Under the pieces are notes generated by a model. That model ran no database searches. It saw only the letters and a program-made list of their open reading frames with translations, and was not told where the DNA came from. The position numbers and the translations under genes were made by a program. Of a stretch of 64,000 bases of DNA, positions 7,772-15,964 are shown piece by piece. The stretch is from Desulfocarbo indianensis. GTDB taxonomy: Bacteria > Desulfobacterota > Desulfarculia > Desulfarculales > Desulfarculaceae. Numbering within the stretch: the stretch's first letter is position 1; the number at the start of each line of letters is the position of its first letter. The DNA is taken from the NCBI GenBank assembly GCA_001184205.1, contig LBMP01000002.1:326725-390724 (forward strand), written 5' to 3'.

Positions 7772-8791
7772 ATGAATCGTTTGGCAAGGTCTGGGGCGGC
7801 TCTCTTGATGGCGTTGATTCTGTTCTCTGGCCTGGCCTCCGCGGCGCGGGCCGATGTGGTTGTCCTGAAAAACGGCGACCGCATCAGCGGCAAGGTGGCG
7901 GCCATGGCCGAGGGCAAGCTGACCCTGGAGACCTCCTACGCGGGCAAGATAGTCATCGCCTGGGATCAGGTGGCGGGCTTGAGCACCGATACTCCCATAA
8001 AGGTCAAGTTGGCTGACGGCCGCCTGGCGGGGGGACTGGCTCAGGCCGATGACGCCGGGGCCCTGAAGCTATCGGGAGACAGGGACCTGCGGGCCCCCTT
8101 GGCCGAGGTGCAGGCCATCAACCCGCCCGACGCGAAAAAGCTGAAGGTGAAGGGCCAGGTGAACCTGGGCAGCGACATCCGCGCGGGCAACACCGACAAG
8201 CGCCGGTATGACGCCGACGGGCGGGTCACCATGCGCTGGGACATCCACCGCGTGCGGGTGGGCGGCGAGCTGCACCGGGAGGAGAACAAGGGCAAGGACA
8301 CGGTGGACAACGACCTGGCCTACCTGGAATACAACCGGTTCATTTCGGAGCGCTGGTACGCTTTCGGCAATCTGGGCTACAGCCGCGACGTGTTCAAGGG
8401 CCTGAGCAGCCGCTACGCCTTTGGCGCTGGCATGGGCTACCAAATCTGGCAGAGCAATATAAGCAACCTCTCGCTGGAACTGGGCCCCAACTATGTCTTG
8501 GAGAACACCGAGCGCAGGGGGGAGCGCGATTACGTGGCCGCCCGCTGGGCGCTGAATTTCGATTACTGGCTCTGGCTGGAACGGCTGCAACTATATCATT
8601 ACCACGAAGTGTTCAGCCGGGTGGACGCCGCCGAGGAGACCTTCCTCACCACCCGCACCGGCCTGACCATGCCCATCGCGGCGGGCTTGGCGGCGTCGGT
8701 TGAATATAGCTGGGATTATGACAACGACCCCGAGCCGGGCAAAAAAGAGGAGGACAGCCGCTTGTTGTTCAAGCTGGGTTATCACTGGTAG
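7772..8791 (+). CDS. DUF481 outer-membrane beta-barrel protein
   Basis: A 339-residue protein with a Sec signal peptide (MNRLARSGAALLMALILF, cleavage near ARA-D). Residues about 28-110 form an SH3-like repeat region (VVLKNGDRISGKVAAMAEGKLTLETSYAGKI has the LKNGDRISG motif). The rest alternates polar and aromatic strands typical of the DUF481 barrel (YLEYNRFISERWYAFGNLGY) and ends with an aromatic C-terminus (LGYHW), as expected for BAM-inserted proteins. The family function is unknown. AAAGGAG lies 15 bp upstream of the ATG. A strong hairpin terminator follows directly. Confidence 0.88.
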   Translation: MNRLARSGAALLMALILFSGLASAARADVVVLKNGDRISGKVAAMAEGKLTLETSYAGKIVIAWDQVAGLSTDTPIKVKLADGRLAGGLAQADDAGALKLSGDRDLRAPLAEVQAINPPDAKKLKVKGQVNLGSDIRAGNTDKRRYDADGRVTMRWDIHRVRVGGELHREENKGKDTVDNDLAYLEYNRFISERWYAFGNLGYSRDVFKGLSSRYAFGAGMGYQIWQSNISNLSLELGPNYVLENTERRGERDYVAARWALNFDYWLWLERLQLYHYHEVFSRVDAAEETFLTTRTGLTMPIAAGLAASVEYSWDYDNDPEPGKKEEDSRLLFKLGYHW

Positions 8792-8820
8792 TCCCAGCCG
8801 AAGCCCATGGCATAAAGGCG

Positions 8821-8860
8821 AAACCGGGTCCCGGCCCTTCCTGGGGGCGGGACCCGGTTT
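8821..8860. terminator. Bidirectional intrinsic terminator
   Basis: Perfect 13-bp stem (AAACCGGGTCCCG with CGGGACCCGGTTT, loop 8834-8847) followed by TT on the plus strand. It sits between the convergent DUF481 and MFS genes; the MFS stop codon begins at 8861, directly against the hairpin. Confidence 0.85.
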
Positions 8861-10033
8861 TTAGGCGGAGCTGGCGGCGCGGCCCAGGCGGCGCTCCCAA
8901 AGGCCGATGCCCAGGGGCGCCAGCAGCACGGCCAGGCCGACCGAAACCACCGCTGGCCAGCCGCCCGCGCCATAGGCCCAGCCGCTTATGGTGATGCCGC
9001 ACCAGGCTCCCAGATAATAGAAAAGCACATAGAGGGAATTGGCCTTGCCCCGGCCGGCGGCAAGCCGGGAGTTGAGCGCGCCGGCGGCCACGGAATGAAC
9101 CGTGAAATGGCCGGCGCAGACCAGGGTGAGGCTCGCGGCCATGGCGCTCAGGTCAGGCACCAGGCTCAACAGGGCGGCCAGGATGAACAGCGCCGCGCCC
9201 AGGATCATGGCCAGGCCGCTGCCCAGGCGGTTGGCGGCCCTGCCGGCCAGGGGGCTGATAACCACGCCCATCAGATAGGAAAGATACATGGAGGTGATGA
9301 CCGCGGTGCCGGCCTTGAAGTGAGGCCCGGCCAGGTAAAAGGGCATGAAGTTGAACAGCGAGGAAAAGACGAACATGGAGGCGAAGGTGGCGGCGTAGGG
9401 CCGCAGCAGCTCCGGCCGCTTCAGGATGCGGCCGAAACCCTCGTGATTATCCGCCTCCTCTTCGCGGTTCGCTTCCCGGGGCAGCCAACGCCAGGCCGCC
9501 CAACCGGCCGCCAGCACCAGGCCGCCGCCCAGGTAAAAGGCCAGCCGCCAATCAGCCGCGCCGCAGTAGCCCCCCAGCAGCCGGGAAAACATGCCGCCCA
9601 CCACGGTGGCCGCGACATAGGAGCCCATGGCCACGTTGAGCATGGGCAGGGGCAGGCTGCGGCCCAGATAGGCCGCCAGGCAGGTGGTGAGCGCCGGTAT
9701 GAAAAGGCCCTGCAAAAACCTGCCCGCCACCAGGAGCCACAGATTGGAGCTCAGCGCGCAGAGCAGGCCGCCCGCGGCCACGGCCAGGCATCCCGCCACG
9801 ATGATGGGCCGGATGGGCAGGCGGTCGGCCAAAAGGCCGAAGGGCAGGTTGGCCAGGAAAATGCCCAGGATCACGGCGGAGACGCTCAGCGCGGCCAGGG
9901 AGGCTCCCACCCCGAACTCTTTGGCCAGCTCCGGCTGCACCGGTTGCGTCAGATAAATGTTCACGAAGGCCGCGGCCACCAGGGCGAAGACCATGGCCTG
10001 CAATGAAAAATAGCCTCGGCTCTCCCGCCCCAT
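8861..10033 (-). CDS. Major facilitator superfamily transporter (YnfM-like drug/arabinose efflux type)
   Basis: A 390-residue integral membrane protein with twelve predicted membrane segments. The MFS loop 2-3 motif is present as GLLADRLPIRPIIVAG near residue 68, and LSYLMGVVISPLAGRAANRLGSG marks the equivalent loop in the second half. The beginning (FALVAAAFVNIYLTQPVQPELAKEFG) resembles the YnfM/AraJ efflux group. The substrate is unknown. The ATG at 10033 (MGRESRG) has GGGAGGGG about 10 bp upstream; an in-frame start at 10057 is possible. It stands alone between two terminators. Confidence 0.87.
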   Translation of the reverse strand: MGRESRGYFSLQAMVFALVAAAFVNIYLTQPVQPELAKEFGVGASLAALSVSAVILGIFLANLPFGLLADRLPIRPIIVAGCLAVAAGGLLCALSSNLWLLVAGRFLQGLFIPALTTCLAAYLGRSLPLPMLNVAMGSYVAATVVGGMFSRLLGGYCGAADWRLAFYLGGGLVLAAGWAAWRWLPREANREEEADNHEGFGRILKRPELLRPYAATFASMFVFSSLFNFMPFYLAGPHFKAGTAVITSMYLSYLMGVVISPLAGRAANRLGSGLAMILGAALFILAALLSLVPDLSAMAASLTLVCAGHFTVHSVAAGALNSRLAAGRGKANSLYVLFYYLGAWCGITISGWAYGAGGWPAVVSVGLAVLLAPLGIGLWERRLGRAASSA

Positions 10034-10124
10034 GGCCGTCCCGCCCCTCCCGCCCAAAGTGATTAAAGACTGCCCGCTTGCCGGACCCCGCCAACCCTGC
10101 CACGGCTCGGCGGCAAATACAATG

Positions 10125-10144
10125 GCCCGCCCTTAAAGGCGGGC
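10125..10144 (-). terminator. Hairpin downstream of hsp20
   Basis: Seven-bp GC stem (GCCCGCC / GGCGGGC) with loop CTTAAA, lying 34 bp beyond the hsp20 stop on its strand. The following minus-strand sequence CATTGTATTTG is only weakly T-rich, so this is a probable rather than certain terminator. Confidence 0.5.
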
Positions 10145-10178
10145 GGGCCTGTTTACTCAATGCCTAACTGGGACCGGA

Positions 10179-10628
10179 TCAGGAGCCTTTCACCTCGATG
10201 CGGGCCGGGCCGGCTTTATCGCTATTGGGCAGGGTCACGGTAAGGATTCCGTCCTTGTGCACCGCGCCCAGCTTGCTCCGGTCCACCTCGCCGGGCAGGC
10301 GGAAACTGCGCTGGAAGCTGCCGAAGCTGCGCTCCACCAGATGATAGGAGCCTTCTTTTTCCTCGCGCTCGCTCTTTTTCTCGCCCTTAATGGTCAAGAC
10401 GTCGCCGGTCAGGCTGAGCTCGATCTCCTCCGCCTTGAGGCCGGGCACTTCGGCGATAATCTCAATGGCTTCCTCGGTTTCCTTTATGTCCACCTTGGGC
10501 GAAAACAGTTCGGCCCTCGGCCAATCCGGCAATTCCGCCCCCTCGAAAAAGCGGCTTAGAATACCGTCGAACTCCTTGCGGATTTTGCCCAAAGACCCGA
10601 AACCGGCGTAGGGTAAAAGATCGTACAT
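10179..10628 (-). CDS. hsp20: Small heat-shock protein, Hsp20/alpha-crystallin family
   Basis: An ATP-independent holdase of 149 residues. The alpha-crystallin domain spans about residues 45-145: FSPKVDIKETEEAIEIIAEVPGLKAEEIELSLTGDVLTIKGEKK, then ERSFGSFQRSFRLPGEVD and the AVHKDGILTVTLPN strand pair typical of the family. The ATG at 10628 is fixed by AGGAGG 8 bp upstream. It is divergent from ftsH, so the two proteostasis genes share a 200-bp control region with one candidate promoter in each direction. Confidence 0.95.
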   Translation of the reverse strand: MYDLLPYAGFGSLGKIRKEFDGILSRFFEGAELPDWPRAELFSPKVDIKETEEAIEIIAEVPGLKAEEIELSLTGDVLTIKGEKKSEREEKEGSYHLVERSFGSFQRSFRLPGEVDRSKLGAVHKDGILTVTLPNSDKAGPARIEVKGS

Positions 10629-10678
10629 GGCGTGCCTCCTGGAAAAAGGTTTTGGGTTTTGGTCTTTCTCACCAATGA

Positions 10679-10707
10679 AAAATAAGCACGCCATATGGCC
10701 CAGTCAA
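10679..10707 (-). promoter_or_regulatory. Candidate housekeeping promoter for hsp20
   Basis: Minus-strand -35 TTGACT (10707-10702), 17-bp spacer, -10 TATTTT (10684-10679). The -35 is one base from consensus and spacing is ideal. Transcription would start about 40 bp upstream of the hsp20 ATG. Confidence 0.55.
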
Positions 10708-10717
10708 GGCCGCGCTA

Positions 10718-10746
10718 TTGACCAATTGCCATGCCCAGAGTAGTTT
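10718..10746 (+). promoter_or_regulatory. Candidate promoter for ftsH
   Basis: TTGACC (10718-10723), 17-bp spacer and TAGTTT (10741-10746), giving a leader of about 75 nt before ftsH. The -10 is weak (3 of 6). It lies 10 bp from, and back-to-back with, the hsp20 promoter. Confidence 0.4.
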
Positions 10747-10830
10747 TTTTATAGCGTTACTTAAATTTCCAGCGGGCGGGGAAATATCTCTGCCGCGCCG
10801 CCTGCCAAGGCCGGCAAGAGGAGAATGCCT

Positions 10831-12666
10831 TTGGAAAAGAAGCATAAGTTTTCTATATGGTACGTGTTGTTGGGCATTTGGGCGGTGCTCATACTTAACA
10901 ACCTGATCTACCAATCCATCGGCCCGGAAGTGATCCCCTACAGCGAGTTCCTCTCTCGCCTGCGCCAGGATAAAATCAAGGAAATCGCCATCGGCGATCA
11001 AGCCATCACCGGGGTGATGCTGGACAAGGACAACGCCGAGGTCAAGTTCAAGACCATCCGGGTCAACCCGGATTTGGCCAAGGAGCTGGAAGGGCACACC
11101 CTCAAGTTCCGGGGCGAGGTGGAGTCCACCTTTCTGCGCAACCTCATATCGTGGCTGATCCCGATTTTCCTCTTTTTGGGCATTTGGTATTTCATGATGA
11201 GGCGCATGGGGCCGGGCGCCGGCGTCATGCAGTTCGGGCAAAACCGGGCCAAGCTCCACGCCGAGCAGGACGTGCCCACCCGTTTCGAGGACGTGGCCGG
11301 CGTGGACGAGGCCAAGGGCGAGCTCCAGGAGATCGTGTCTTTCCTGAAGGAGCCGGAGCGCTACACCAGGGTGGGCGGCCGCATGCCCAAGGGCGTGCTT
11401 CTGGTGGGCCCTCCGGGCACCGGCAAGACCCTGCTTTCCAGGGCGGTGGCCGGCGAGGCCGGCGTGCCGTTTTTCTCCATCAGCGGCTCGGAATTCGTGG
11501 AGCTGTTCGTGGGCGTGGGCGCGGCCCGCGTGCGCGAGCTTTTCAGCCAGGCCAAGGAAAAGGCCCCCTGCATAATCTTCATCGATGAACTGGACGCCCT
11601 GGGCAAGGCGCGCGGCATGAGCGTGGTGGGCGGCCACGACGAACGCGAGCAGACCCTGCAACAGCTCCTGGTGGAGATGGACGGCTTCGACCCCCGGGTG
11701 GGGGTGATAATCATGGCCGCCACCAACCGGCCGGAGATTCTGGACCCGGCCCTGTTGCGCGCCGGGCGCTTCGACCGCCAGGTGCTGGTGGACAAGCCCG
11801 ACCTCAACGGACGCATAGACATTCTGAAGGTTCACGCCAAGAGGATAACCCTGGCTCCGGACGTGGACCTCAAGATATTGGCCCAGCGCACGCCGGGGCT
11901 GTCCGGGGCGGATTTGGAGAACATCCTCAACGAGGGGGCCCTGCTGGCCGGGCGCGCGGACCGCGACCAGGTGACCATGGCCGATCTGGAGGAGGCGGTG
12001 GACCGCATCGTGGGCGGCCTGGAAAAGAAGAACCGGGTCATCAATCAGCGCGAGAAGAAAACCGTGGCCTACCACGAGACCGGCCACGCCATGGTGGCGG
12101 CCTATACTCCCCTAACCGACAAGGTGCACAAGATCAGCATCGTGCCCAGGGGCATCGCCGCCCTGGGCTATACCGAGCAACGGCCCACCGAGGATCGCTA
12201 CCTCATGAGCCGCTCGGAGCTGGTGGGCAAGCTGGACGTGCTCCTGGGCGGGCGGGTGGCCGAAAAAATAATTTTCGGCGAGGTCTCCACCGGCGCCTCC
12301 AACGACCTGCAAAGGGCCACCGACCTGGCCAGGGCCATGCTGACCCAATACGGCATGGGCACCACCCTGGGGCCGGTGACTTATTCGCGGCGCAACCAGC
12401 CCATTTTCATGCCGCAGGATTCCAGCTATCTGCCTCCCGGCCAGGAATACTCCGAAGCCACCGCCGCCGGTCTGGACGATGAGTTGCGCCGGCTCCTGGA
12501 GGAGCGGGAAGACAGGGTCAACCAGGTGCTCTCCGAGCACCGCGACCAGTTGGAGGCCGTGGCCCAAAAGCTCCTGGACCAGGAGGTGCTGGAGAGCCGC
12601 GAGTTTTATACGATGCTGGGCCTGGACCCCGACAAGGCGGCCGGCCAGGCCGAGACCGAGGGCTAG
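10831..12666 (+). CDS. ftsH: ATP-dependent zinc metalloprotease FtsH
   Basis: Membrane-anchored AAA protease that extracts and degrades membrane and unstable proteins. Two N-terminal membrane segments (about residues 8-24 and 106-125) flank a periplasmic domain. The AAA module has Walker A GPPGTGKT at 193-200, Walker B CIIFIDELDAL, and the second region of homology ATNRPEILDPALLRAGRFDRQ. The zinc site is HETGH at 415-419. The 611-residue length is normal. The start is decided by the Shine-Dalgarno site: AGGAG (10819-10823) is only 1 bp from the ATG at 10825 but 7 bp from the in-frame TTG at 10831, so the TTG is preferred; the protein differs by two residues only. Confidence 0.96.
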   Translation: MEKKHKFSIWYVLLGIWAVLILNNLIYQSIGPEVIPYSEFLSRLRQDKIKEIAIGDQAITGVMLDKDNAEVKFKTIRVNPDLAKELEGHTLKFRGEVESTFLRNLISWLIPIFLFLGIWYFMMRRMGPGAGVMQFGQNRAKLHAEQDVPTRFEDVAGVDEAKGELQEIVSFLKEPERYTRVGGRMPKGVLLVGPPGTGKTLLSRAVAGEAGVPFFSISGSEFVELFVGVGAARVRELFSQAKEKAPCIIFIDELDALGKARGMSVVGGHDEREQTLQQLLVEMDGFDPRVGVIIMAATNRPEILDPALLRAGRFDRQVLVDKPDLNGRIDILKVHAKRITLAPDVDLKILAQRTPGLSGADLENILNEGALLAGRADRDQVTMADLEEAVDRIVGGLEKKNRVINQREKKTVAYHETGHAMVAAYTPLTDKVHKISIVPRGIAALGYTEQRPTEDRYLMSRSELVGKLDVLLGGRVAEKIIFGEVSTGASNDLQRATDLARAMLTQYGMGTTLGPVTYSRRNQPIFMPQDSSYLPPGQEYSEATAAGLDDELRRLLEEREDRVNQVLSEHRDQLEAVAQKLLDQEVLESREFYTMLGLDPDKAAGQAETEG

Positions 12667-12845
12667 CCGGCCCCACGGGTTCGCGCCCGCGTAAAGCCGG
12701 GGCGGGTGACGCCCGGCGGCGGGCGCGCCGGTCAGGGAGGCGCGCCTCTTAAAGCCGGAGATGAGCCTTCTGCCGGGCCGGAGGGGCAACCCCGCTTTCC
12801 GACAAGCGGGCCACCGGCTTTGCCGCCTGTGCTAGAATTTATTAT
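12667..12845. other. Intergenic region between ftsH and the phosphoesterase
   Basis: 179 bp, very GC-rich, with several overlapping palindromic stretches (for example GGCGCGCC sequences at about 12721-12750). A possible extended -10 (TG-N3-TAGAAT, TAGAAT at 12832-12837) lies only 9 bp before the next ATG, so that transcript would be almost leaderless. I found no riboswitch consensus. Confidence 0.35.
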
Positions 12846-13571
12846 ATGAGCGTAGCCATCATCTCCGACGTGCATGGCAATCTGGAGGCCTTGCTGGCGG
12901 TCTGGCAAGACCTGTCCGCCCAGGGCGCGGCGGAGGTCTTTTGCCTGGGCGACAGCGTGGGCTATGGCCCGGACCCGGAGGAGGTGTTGGCCTTCCTGCG
13001 CGGCAAGCGGGTGGAAAGCGTCATGGGCAACCATGAACTGGGCTTGGCCGACCCCGCCTATCTGAGCTGGTTCAACCCCCAGGCCCGGCAGGCTCTGTTG
13101 CGGACCAGGGAACTTCTCTCCCAGGATAATCTGGATTACATCGCCCGGCTGCCCCGCATGCTGGTGCGGCGCGGCGCGCGCCTGGTGCACGGGCTGCCGC
13201 CGGAGTCGGTGACCACCTATCTCTTCGAGGCGGCCGACGGCCTGCTGGCCGCGGAAATGGCGGCCTTGCCCGAGGACATCTGTTTCGTGGGCCATACCCA
13301 CGAGCTGGGCCTGGTGCGCGTGGCCGGCGGCGCCGTGAGCCATCTGGCCCTGGGCCGGGGGGAGCGCCAACTGGAAGAAGGCCCCCGCTGGATAGTCAAC
13401 GCGGGCAGCGTGGGCCAGCCGCGGGACGGCGATTCGGCGGCCAAGTACGTGCTCTACGATCCCAGCGCCCGGCGTCTGGAAATCCGCTTCGTGGCTTATG
13501 ACGCCAGCGAGACCAAGCGCAAGATCAGGGAGCGGGGCCTGGGCGAAATCTATGCGGCGCGCCTGGGTTAG
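12846..13571 (+). CDS. Calcineurin-like metallophosphoesterase (YfcE/MJ0936-like)
   Basis: A 241-residue two-metal phosphodiesterase of the small YfcE/MJ0936 type. All metal motifs are present in order: SDVHGN (residues 7-12), GDSVGYGPDP, GNHE, then GHTH and NAGSVGQPRD. The substrate is unknown; relatives act on phosphodiesters. No useful Shine-Dalgarno site precedes the ATG, in line with the possible near-leaderless start. A pseudogene follows 12 bp later on the same strand. Confidence 0.88.
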   Translation: MSVAIISDVHGNLEALLAVWQDLSAQGAAEVFCLGDSVGYGPDPEEVLAFLRGKRVESVMGNHELGLADPAYLSWFNPQARQALLRTRELLSQDNLDYIARLPRMLVRRGARLVHGLPPESVTTYLFEAADGLLAAEMAALPEDICFVGHTHELGLVRVAGGAVSHLALGRGERQLEEGPRWIVNAGSVGQPRDGDSAAKYVLYDPSARRLEIRFVAYDASETKRKIRERGLGEIYAARLG

Positions 13572-13583
13572 AAACCGCCGGCC

Positions 13584-13936
13584 TTGAAGCGCATCGGCGG
13601 CTACGAGGTGAGGGGCCTTTTGGACCGGGGAGGCACGGCCAGGGTCTACAAGGTGGAGCGGCTCCGACCGGAGGCGGGCTGGCCGCGCTCAAGCTCTTTC
13701 ATCTCCGGCCGGAACTATTGCTGGCGCTGGGCGAGGACGAGCTGGGGGCCGGCGATCTCTGCCTGCAAAGCGCCTTCAGCCCCAGGCAGCGCTGGTTGTG
13801 GTCCAGCGACCGGGCCAGCTTCACCGCGGCCTGGTATGCCAGTGTGGACATGGGCTACGTTTCCTGTCAGGATTTTAGTTGTGCCTTTTATGCGCGGGCG
13901 GTCAGTTCGGCGCTGGGGCCAGGCCGCGGAGGCTAG
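13584..13936 (+). pseudogene. Decayed Ser/Thr protein kinase - DUF1566 fusion remnant
   Basis: The first frame (from TTG 13584) encodes a eukaryotic-type kinase N-lobe: GGYEVRGLLDRGGTARVYKV is a Gly-rich loop with its preceding strand. Around 13678 the homology moves to another frame, where AALKLFHLRPELLLALGEDELG continues the lobe with the VAxK-type strand; restoring one base (GGCTGGCC to GGCCTGGCC) would join them. Soon after, with no C-lobe, catalytic HRD or DFG, the sequence becomes WLWSSDRASFTAAWYASVDMGYVS followed by YARAVSS, which matches the C-terminal end of DUF1566 domains. So there is one frameshift and a large internal deletion. The second frame ends at 13936. No functional product is expected. 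Confidence 0.72.
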
Positions 13937-13975
13937 CGATGGCCCGGACCTTGAAGCCGGGTAAGGGGAGGTGCA

Positions 13976-14878
13976 ATGGCTGCGGAAACCTATGACGTGA
14001 TTATCCTGGGCACCGGGCCGGCCGGCTTGCAGGCCGCCATTCACGCCGCGCGGGCCAAGGCGTCGGTATTGGTCTTGGGCCGGGGACCCAAGAGCAGCCT
14101 GTTCCGGGCCCACGTGGAAAACTATTGCTGCCTCTCCAAGATTTCCGGCCAGAACCTTATCGAGGAAGGCCGCCAGCAGGCCGAGGCCTCCGGCGCGGAA
14201 TTCCTGGAGGAGGACGTGGTGGCCACCGCCGGCCAGGAGGGCTGGTACACGGTGAAGGTGGAGAGCGGCCGGGAACTCAAATGCCGCGCCTTGATCCTGG
14301 CCATGGGCATCTCGCGCAACAAGCTGGGCGTGCCCGGCGAAAAAGAGCTCCTGGGCAAGGGCGTGAGCTATTGCGTGGACTGCGACGCCGGTTTTTACAA
14401 GGGCGAGGCCGTGGCCGTGGCCGGCTGCGAAAGCGCGGCGGTAACCGGAGCGCTCACCTTGTTGTTCTACGCTTCGGAGGTGCACCTGGTCTGCCCGGAG
14501 CTGGCGGTGAGCGAGGGCTTGGCTGAAAAGCTGCGCGAAAGCGCCATTCAATTGCACGAGGGCCGCAAGGTCAAGGAGATCAGGGGCGAGGGAGCCGTGC
14601 GGGAGCTCGTGCTGGATGACGGCGAGGCCCTGCCCGTGGCCGGCGTGTTCATCGAGCAGGGCGCCAAGGGGGCCGTGGAACTGGCCGCCACCCTGGGCGT
14701 GGCCCTGGACGCGGAGAAATTCCAGTACGTGGTGGCCGACAAAAACCAGGCCACCAACCTGCCCGGCGTTTTCGCGGCCGGGGATATCTGCGGGCCGCCC
14801 TGGCAGGTGGCCAAGGCGGTGGGCGAAGGCTGCGTGGCCGGCCTGGAGGCGGCCAGCTACGCCAAGAAATTGCGCTAG
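13976..14878 (+). CDS. Thioredoxin-reductase-like FAD flavoprotein
   Basis: A 300-residue flavoprotein of the low-molecular-weight thioredoxin reductase fold. The FAD-binding motif GTGPAGLQAA is at about 12-21, the redox-active CVDCDAG at Cys133/Cys136, and the second FAD motif GVFAAGDICGPPWQV near residue 262. The nucleotide site is unusual: the expected GGGxSA is AGCESAA and the HRRxxxRA signature for the NADPH 2'-phosphate is absent. It may use NADH or a ferredoxin-type donor. An AAGGGGAGG-like site precedes the ATG. The following genes form a redox cluster, but a 48-bp gap leaves co-transcription open. Confidence 0.85.
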   Translation: MAAETYDVIILGTGPAGLQAAIHAARAKASVLVLGRGPKSSLFRAHVENYCCLSKISGQNLIEEGRQQAEASGAEFLEEDVVATAGQEGWYTVKVESGRELKCRALILAMGISRNKLGVPGEKELLGKGVSYCVDCDAGFYKGEAVAVAGCESAAVTGALTLLFYASEVHLVCPELAVSEGLAEKLRESAIQLHEGRKVKEIRGEGAVRELVLDDGEALPVAGVFIEQGAKGAVELAATLGVALDAEKFQYVVADKNQATNLPGVFAAGDICGPPWQVAKAVGEGCVAGLEAASYAKKLR

Positions 14879-14926
14879 CCGCGGCTATGGATTTCTAACA
14901 TTGAATTTCCGACCTTAGAGGAAAGG

Positions 14927-15964
14927 TTGAGCCCACATTTTGTCAATCCGGCAAGGCCCAAGGGAGCCGAAAAGCTCCTGGGGCTGGGTCTGCTCCTGGC
15001 GCTGGCCGTGGTGGGCTTGGGGATTTTCTTCAGCCAATTCGACTACAACCCAGCCGTGGAGAGCTGGCGGCAACTGAAAAAAGGCCCGGCCGGGCCAGCT
15101 CCGGCCGCAAAGACATCCGACGCCAGTGACGCCGCCGCGGCCCTGGCGGCTTTGGCTCCCGCCTCCCTCACGCCGGCGGGGCCGGCCCAATCCTTCGGGC
15201 CGGACGATCTCTACGTAAAGATAAACGGCAAGGCCGATCTTTATTTAACGAGCGGATTCGTGAGCCTGGCCAGTCAGCGTTTCGCTTTGAAGAACGATGC
15301 CGAGGCCTGGCTGGAACTGTACGCCTATGACATGGGCGATCCCAGGGGGGCCTTCAGCGTATTCAGTCAGCAGCGCCGGCCCGGCGGCCAACCCCTGGCC
15401 GACGCGCCCCTGGCCTATGTCACCGCCAACGCGGTGTACGCGGCGCGGGGACGTTATTACCTGGAGGTGGTGGGCTCGGCGGGCAACCCGGCGCTCTTGG
15501 CGGCGGCCAGGGACCTGGCTCTCAATTTCCTGGCCAGCCGGGGTGACCGGGCGGAGACCCTGCGGGAAGCCTCCTGGTTTCCCGGCCAGGGGATGCTGAG
15601 CGAAAGCCTGGCGCTGGCCCGCGAGGGGGCTTTCGGCTTCGCGGGGTTCAAGGACCTGTTCCTGGCGCGCTATCAGACCAAGGACGGTGAGGCCGTGGCC
15701 TTCATAAGCCTTTTGCCCAATCCGGCCGCCGCCCAAAAACTGGCCGGCGACTACCTGGGCTTCATCGCCGCCAACGGCGGCAAGGAGATGACCCCGCCGC
15801 CGGCAGCCCCGCCCGGCGCGCGCCTGGCCGAATTCATCGGCTCCCACGAGCTGGTTTTCAGCCAGGGGCCCCTCCTGGCCGGCGTGCACGAAGCGCCCAC
15901 CGCCGCGGCCGCCGTGGAACTGGCCGCCAGCCTGGCCGGGGCTCTGCGAGAGGTGAGGCCGTGA
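14927..15964 (+). CDS. DUF6599 family membrane-anchored protein
   Basis: A 345-residue protein with one N-terminal membrane anchor (about residues 17-36) and a large exported domain after an Ala/Pro-rich linker. The domain (FGPDDLYVKINGKADLYLTSGFVSL, then YAYDMGDPRGAFSVFSQQRRPG) matches my memory of DUF6599 proteins, which often sit beside DUF362 and polyferredoxin genes. The activity is unknown. The TTG start has GAGGAAAGG immediately upstream. Its stop overlaps the next GTG start (GTGA), indicating translational coupling with the Tat-exported DUF362 protein. Confidence 0.75.
   Translation: MSPHFVNPARPKGAEKLLGLGLLLALAVVGLGIFFSQFDYNPAVESWRQLKKGPAGPAPAAKTSDASDAAAALAALAPASLTPAGPAQSFGPDDLYVKINGKADLYLTSGFVSLASQRFALKNDAEAWLELYAYDMGDPRGAFSVFSQQRRPGGQPLADAPLAYVTANAVYAARGRYYLEVVGSAGNPALLAAARDLALNFLASRGDRAETLREASWFPGQGMLSESLALAREGAFGFAGFKDLFLARYQTKDGEAVAFISLLPNPAAAQKLAGDYLGFIAANGGKEMTPPPAAPPGARLAEFIGSHELVFSQGPLLAGVHEAPTAAAAVELAASLAGALREVRP

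Noticed and set aside
12667..12845. Riboswitch (c-di-GMP type) in front of the phosphoesterase
   Set aside because: AAAGCC-like pieces and hairpins occur, but the conserved core order of known classes is absent.
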